Source: Mesorhizobium silamurunense
GTDB taxonomy: Bacteria > Pseudomonadota > Alphaproteobacteria > Rhizobiales > Rhizobiaceae
Assembly (NCBI RefSeq): GCF_014843825.1
Contig: NZ_JHQR01000173.1
Coordinates: 23,767-87,766, forward strand
Direction: 5' to 3'
Length of the DNA: 64,000 bases
Position 1 is the stretch's first letter. Every line of letters starts with the position of its first letter. Of this stretch, positions 62,479 to 64,000 are shown piece by piece. Made by a program: the position numbers and the translations under genes. The notes under the pieces were generated by a model. It saw only the letters and a list, made by a program, of their open reading frames with translations. It had not been told where the DNA came from and made no database searches.

Positions 62479-63066
62479 ATGTATCCGCTCGTCTACCTCG
62501 CGCGCCATGGCCAGACGGAGTGGAACACTGAGCGTCGGCTGCAGGGTCAGGCCGACACCGACATCAATGAACTTGGACGCCAGCAGGCGACTGGCAACGG
62601 CCGGCGCCTGGCCGCGATGATCGGCAAGGGTGAGGATTTCGACTTTGTCGCGAGCCCGATGCGGCGCACGTGCGAAACTATGGAACTGATGCGGGCGGCA
62701 ATGGGGCTCGACCCGCTCGCCTACCGCACCGAACCGCGTCTGGTGGAATTGAGTTTCGGCGACTGGCAGGGTTTTACGTTTCGTGAGCTCGAGACCCGGC
62801 ATCCTGGATCGACGCATGGACGTCGCGCCGCCAAATGGGATTTCCAGCCGCCCGGCGACGGCGCCGAGAGCTATCAGATGCTGCTCGAACGGACAAAGCC
62901 GTGGTTCGACGCGCTTGACCGGCAGACGGTCTGCGTCACCCACGGCGGCGTCATGCGCTGCCTGTTCCGCTTTGTGGAGGGGGTGTCGAAGCAGGAGGCG
63001 GCGAGCCTCGAGATCCCGCAGGACCGCCTGCTCCGGCTGGAGGGCCGCAGCCTGGAGTGGCTGTAA
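62479..63066 (+). CDS. Histidine phosphatase-superfamily protein (GpmB/CobC-like)
   Basis: A 195-residue protein with the catalytic motif ARHGQTEWN (residues 8-16, RHG at 9-11) and the second His in VTHGGVMRCLF. Length and lack of insertions fit the branch that includes GpmB and alpha-ribazole phosphatase CobC; no further choice can be made. Converges on the DUF1344 gene, with a long shared hairpin between. Confidence 0.87.
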   Translation: MYPLVYLARHGQTEWNTERRLQGQADTDINELGRQQATGNGRRLAAMIGKGEDFDFVASPMRRTCETMELMRAAMGLDPLAYRTEPRLVELSFGDWQGFTFRELETRHPGSTHGRRAAKWDFQPPGDGAESYQMLLERTKPWFDALDRQTVCVTHGGVMRCLFRFVEGVSKQEAASLEIPQDRLLRLEGRSLEWL

Positions 63067-63082
63067 ACGCTGCGGCCTGCCG

Positions 63083-63112
63083 AATTCAGGTCAGGCCGGC
63101 CTCACCTGAATT
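63083..63112. terminator. Convergent-gene hairpin
   Basis: Outer stem AATTCAGGT (63083-63091) / ACCTGAATT (63104-63112) and inner palindrome AGGCCGGCCT (63093-63102). It separates two converging genes and includes the last bases of the DUF1344 stop. No U-run on either side. Confidence 0.6.
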
Positions 63113-63372
63113 TAGTTCGCGTCGCTGTCCGGCAGCTGCATATCGGTCACGACGTTCTCGCCGTTGGTCACGTCGAAGGCGATGACGATGTCCATGCCGG
63201 GCTTTAGCGCGTCGAGATCGGTTTCGGCGTTGAGCTTGTAGGACTTGCCGTCGTCCAGCGTCAGCGTCAGCGTGTCCTTGTCGACCTTCTTGATCAGGCC
63301 TTCAGTCTGACCGGCGAATGCGGCGGTGGAAATCATGAGCATGGCGCCAACAGCGCCAATCAGGGTACGCAT
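63112..63372 (-). CDS. DUF1344 family secreted protein
   Basis: An 86-residue protein with a signal peptide (residues 1-20, ending TAAFAG) and the DUF1344 core GLIKKVDKDTLTLTLDDGKS and LKPGMDIVIAFDV. The family is a small periplasmic OB-like fold of unknown function found in rhizobia. The upstream gap of about 210 bp to aroC shows no further gene. Confidence 0.85.
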   Translation of the reverse strand: MRTLIGAVGAMLMISTAAFAGQTEGLIKKVDKDTLTLTLDDGKSYKLNAETDLDALKPGMDIVIAFDVTNGENVVTDMQLPDSDAN

Positions 63373-63584
63373 CGTCGTCCTCTTTGGTCATTGCGCCGGC
63401 TGGTCAGCGGCGGATCCTCAACGGCGGATGGAAGAGAGCAGAAACCAACCGAATGTGTCAAAACTAAATCCTTGAGATCACAGATTGATGCATCCGATCA
63501 CCGTTTGACCGCTGTGGAAAACGCCAATAGAAGGCACCCTTGAACCGGCGAACCGGGCTCCGCCGCCGGGCAGGGCGTTTTTCT

Positions 63585-64000
63585 ATGTCTCACAACACAT
63601 TCGGCCATCTTTTTCGCGTCACCACCTGGGGTGAAAGCCATGGCGCCGCGCTCGGCTGCGTTGTAGACGGCTGCCCGCCCGGCATCCGCTTCAAACGCGA
63701 GGATATTCAGGCCGAGCTCGACCGGCGCCGCCCCGGCCAGTCGCGTTTCGTTACCCAGCGCCGCGAGCCGGATGAAGTGAAAATCCTCTCCGGCTTCATC
63801 CTCGACGAGGACGGCGAGACGATGATCACCACCGGCACCCCGGTGTCGATGCTGATCGAGAATGTCGACCAGCGCTCGAAGGATTACGGCGAGATCGCGC
63901 GCCAGTACCGACCGGGCCATGCCGACTACACCTATGAGGTCAAATACGGATTGCGCGACCATCGCGGCGGCGGCCGCTCCTCGGCGCGCGAGACCGCGGC
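63585..64000 (+). CDS. aroC: Chorismate synthase (C-terminus beyond window edge)
   Basis: About 138 residues are visible of a protein normally about 365. It begins [20 protein letters not shown], with the family signature [53 protein letters not shown] and [15 protein letters not shown], which includes FMN- and substrate-binding residues. It makes chorismate, the last step of the shikimate pathway. The gene continues past the right edge. Confidence 0.95.
   Translation, partial: MSHNTFGHLFRVTTWGESHGAALGCVVDGCPPGIRFKREDIQAELDRRRPGQSRFVTQRREPDEVKILSGFILDEDGETMITTGTPVSMLIENVDQRSKDYGEIARQYRPGHADYTYEVKYGLRDHRGGGRSSARETA

Overview
The window is high-GC DNA from an alphaproteobacterium of the order Rhizobiales, most likely Mesorhizobium or a close relative. 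The indications are a BacA/SbmA symbiosis-type peptide transporter, an F0 ATP synthase operon (I-a-c-b'-b) separate from the F1 genes, a BioR-type biotin regulator with its TTATCTATAA boxes, an agp-like alpha-galactoside operon of the kind known in Sinorhizobium, DUF6101 and DUF1344 proteins, and rhizobial intergenic palindromic repeats. Almost all of it is chromosomal core sequence. No rRNA, tRNA, CRISPR array, prophage or insertion sequence was seen. Both ends cut genes: a LysR regulator on the left and chorismate synthase (aroC) on the right.

Layout. 1-10.5 kb: regulators and MFS transporters, bacA, a variant polysaccharide deacetylase, a YfgM-like protein with the GTPase der, and a SleB-type cell-wall hydrolase. 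10.7-13.5 kb: the F0 ATP synthase operon with a clear promoter and terminator. 13.5-24.9 kb: rnhB, a radical SAM protein, a glycosyltransferase, a PhyH dioxygenase, moaB, ispE (with a problematic start codon), an S49 peptidase, a methyltransferase, polyprenyl diphosphate synthase, and the biotin unit bioR / bioY-DUF1284. 25-35.8 kb: a TPR protein, glyQ and glyS, a very acidic protein, a secreted Ala/Pro-rich protein whose signal peptide is partly encoded by a palindromic repeat, a Sua5-type tRNA threonylcarbamoylation enzyme and a D-2-hydroxyacid dehydrogenase. 35.9-40.2 kb: ubiA, a LysR regulator facing a frameshifted PhyH dioxygenase, and purD.

40.2-50.3 kb is one catabolic unit. A divergent AraC activator (agpT-like) faces a six-gene operon: GH4 glycosidase, solute-binding protein, two permeases, a fused double ATPase and a second GH4 glycosidase. 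It would import and hydrolyse alpha-galactosides. 50.3-55.4 kb holds a GH25-type protein, a TacA/TacT toxin-antitoxin pair whose operator lies inside its promoter, and an acyl-CoA dehydrogenase/enoyl-CoA hydratase pair.

56.2-59.3 kb is the least explained part: four tightly packed genes for one multi-spanning membrane protein and three small single-anchor periplasmic proteins, none of which I can assign. It is the best candidate here for an undescribed system. The window ends with pdxH, a 17-kDa-antigen-like lipoprotein, a DnaJ-family co-chaperone, fabI, a histidine phosphatase, a DUF1344 protein and the start of aroC.
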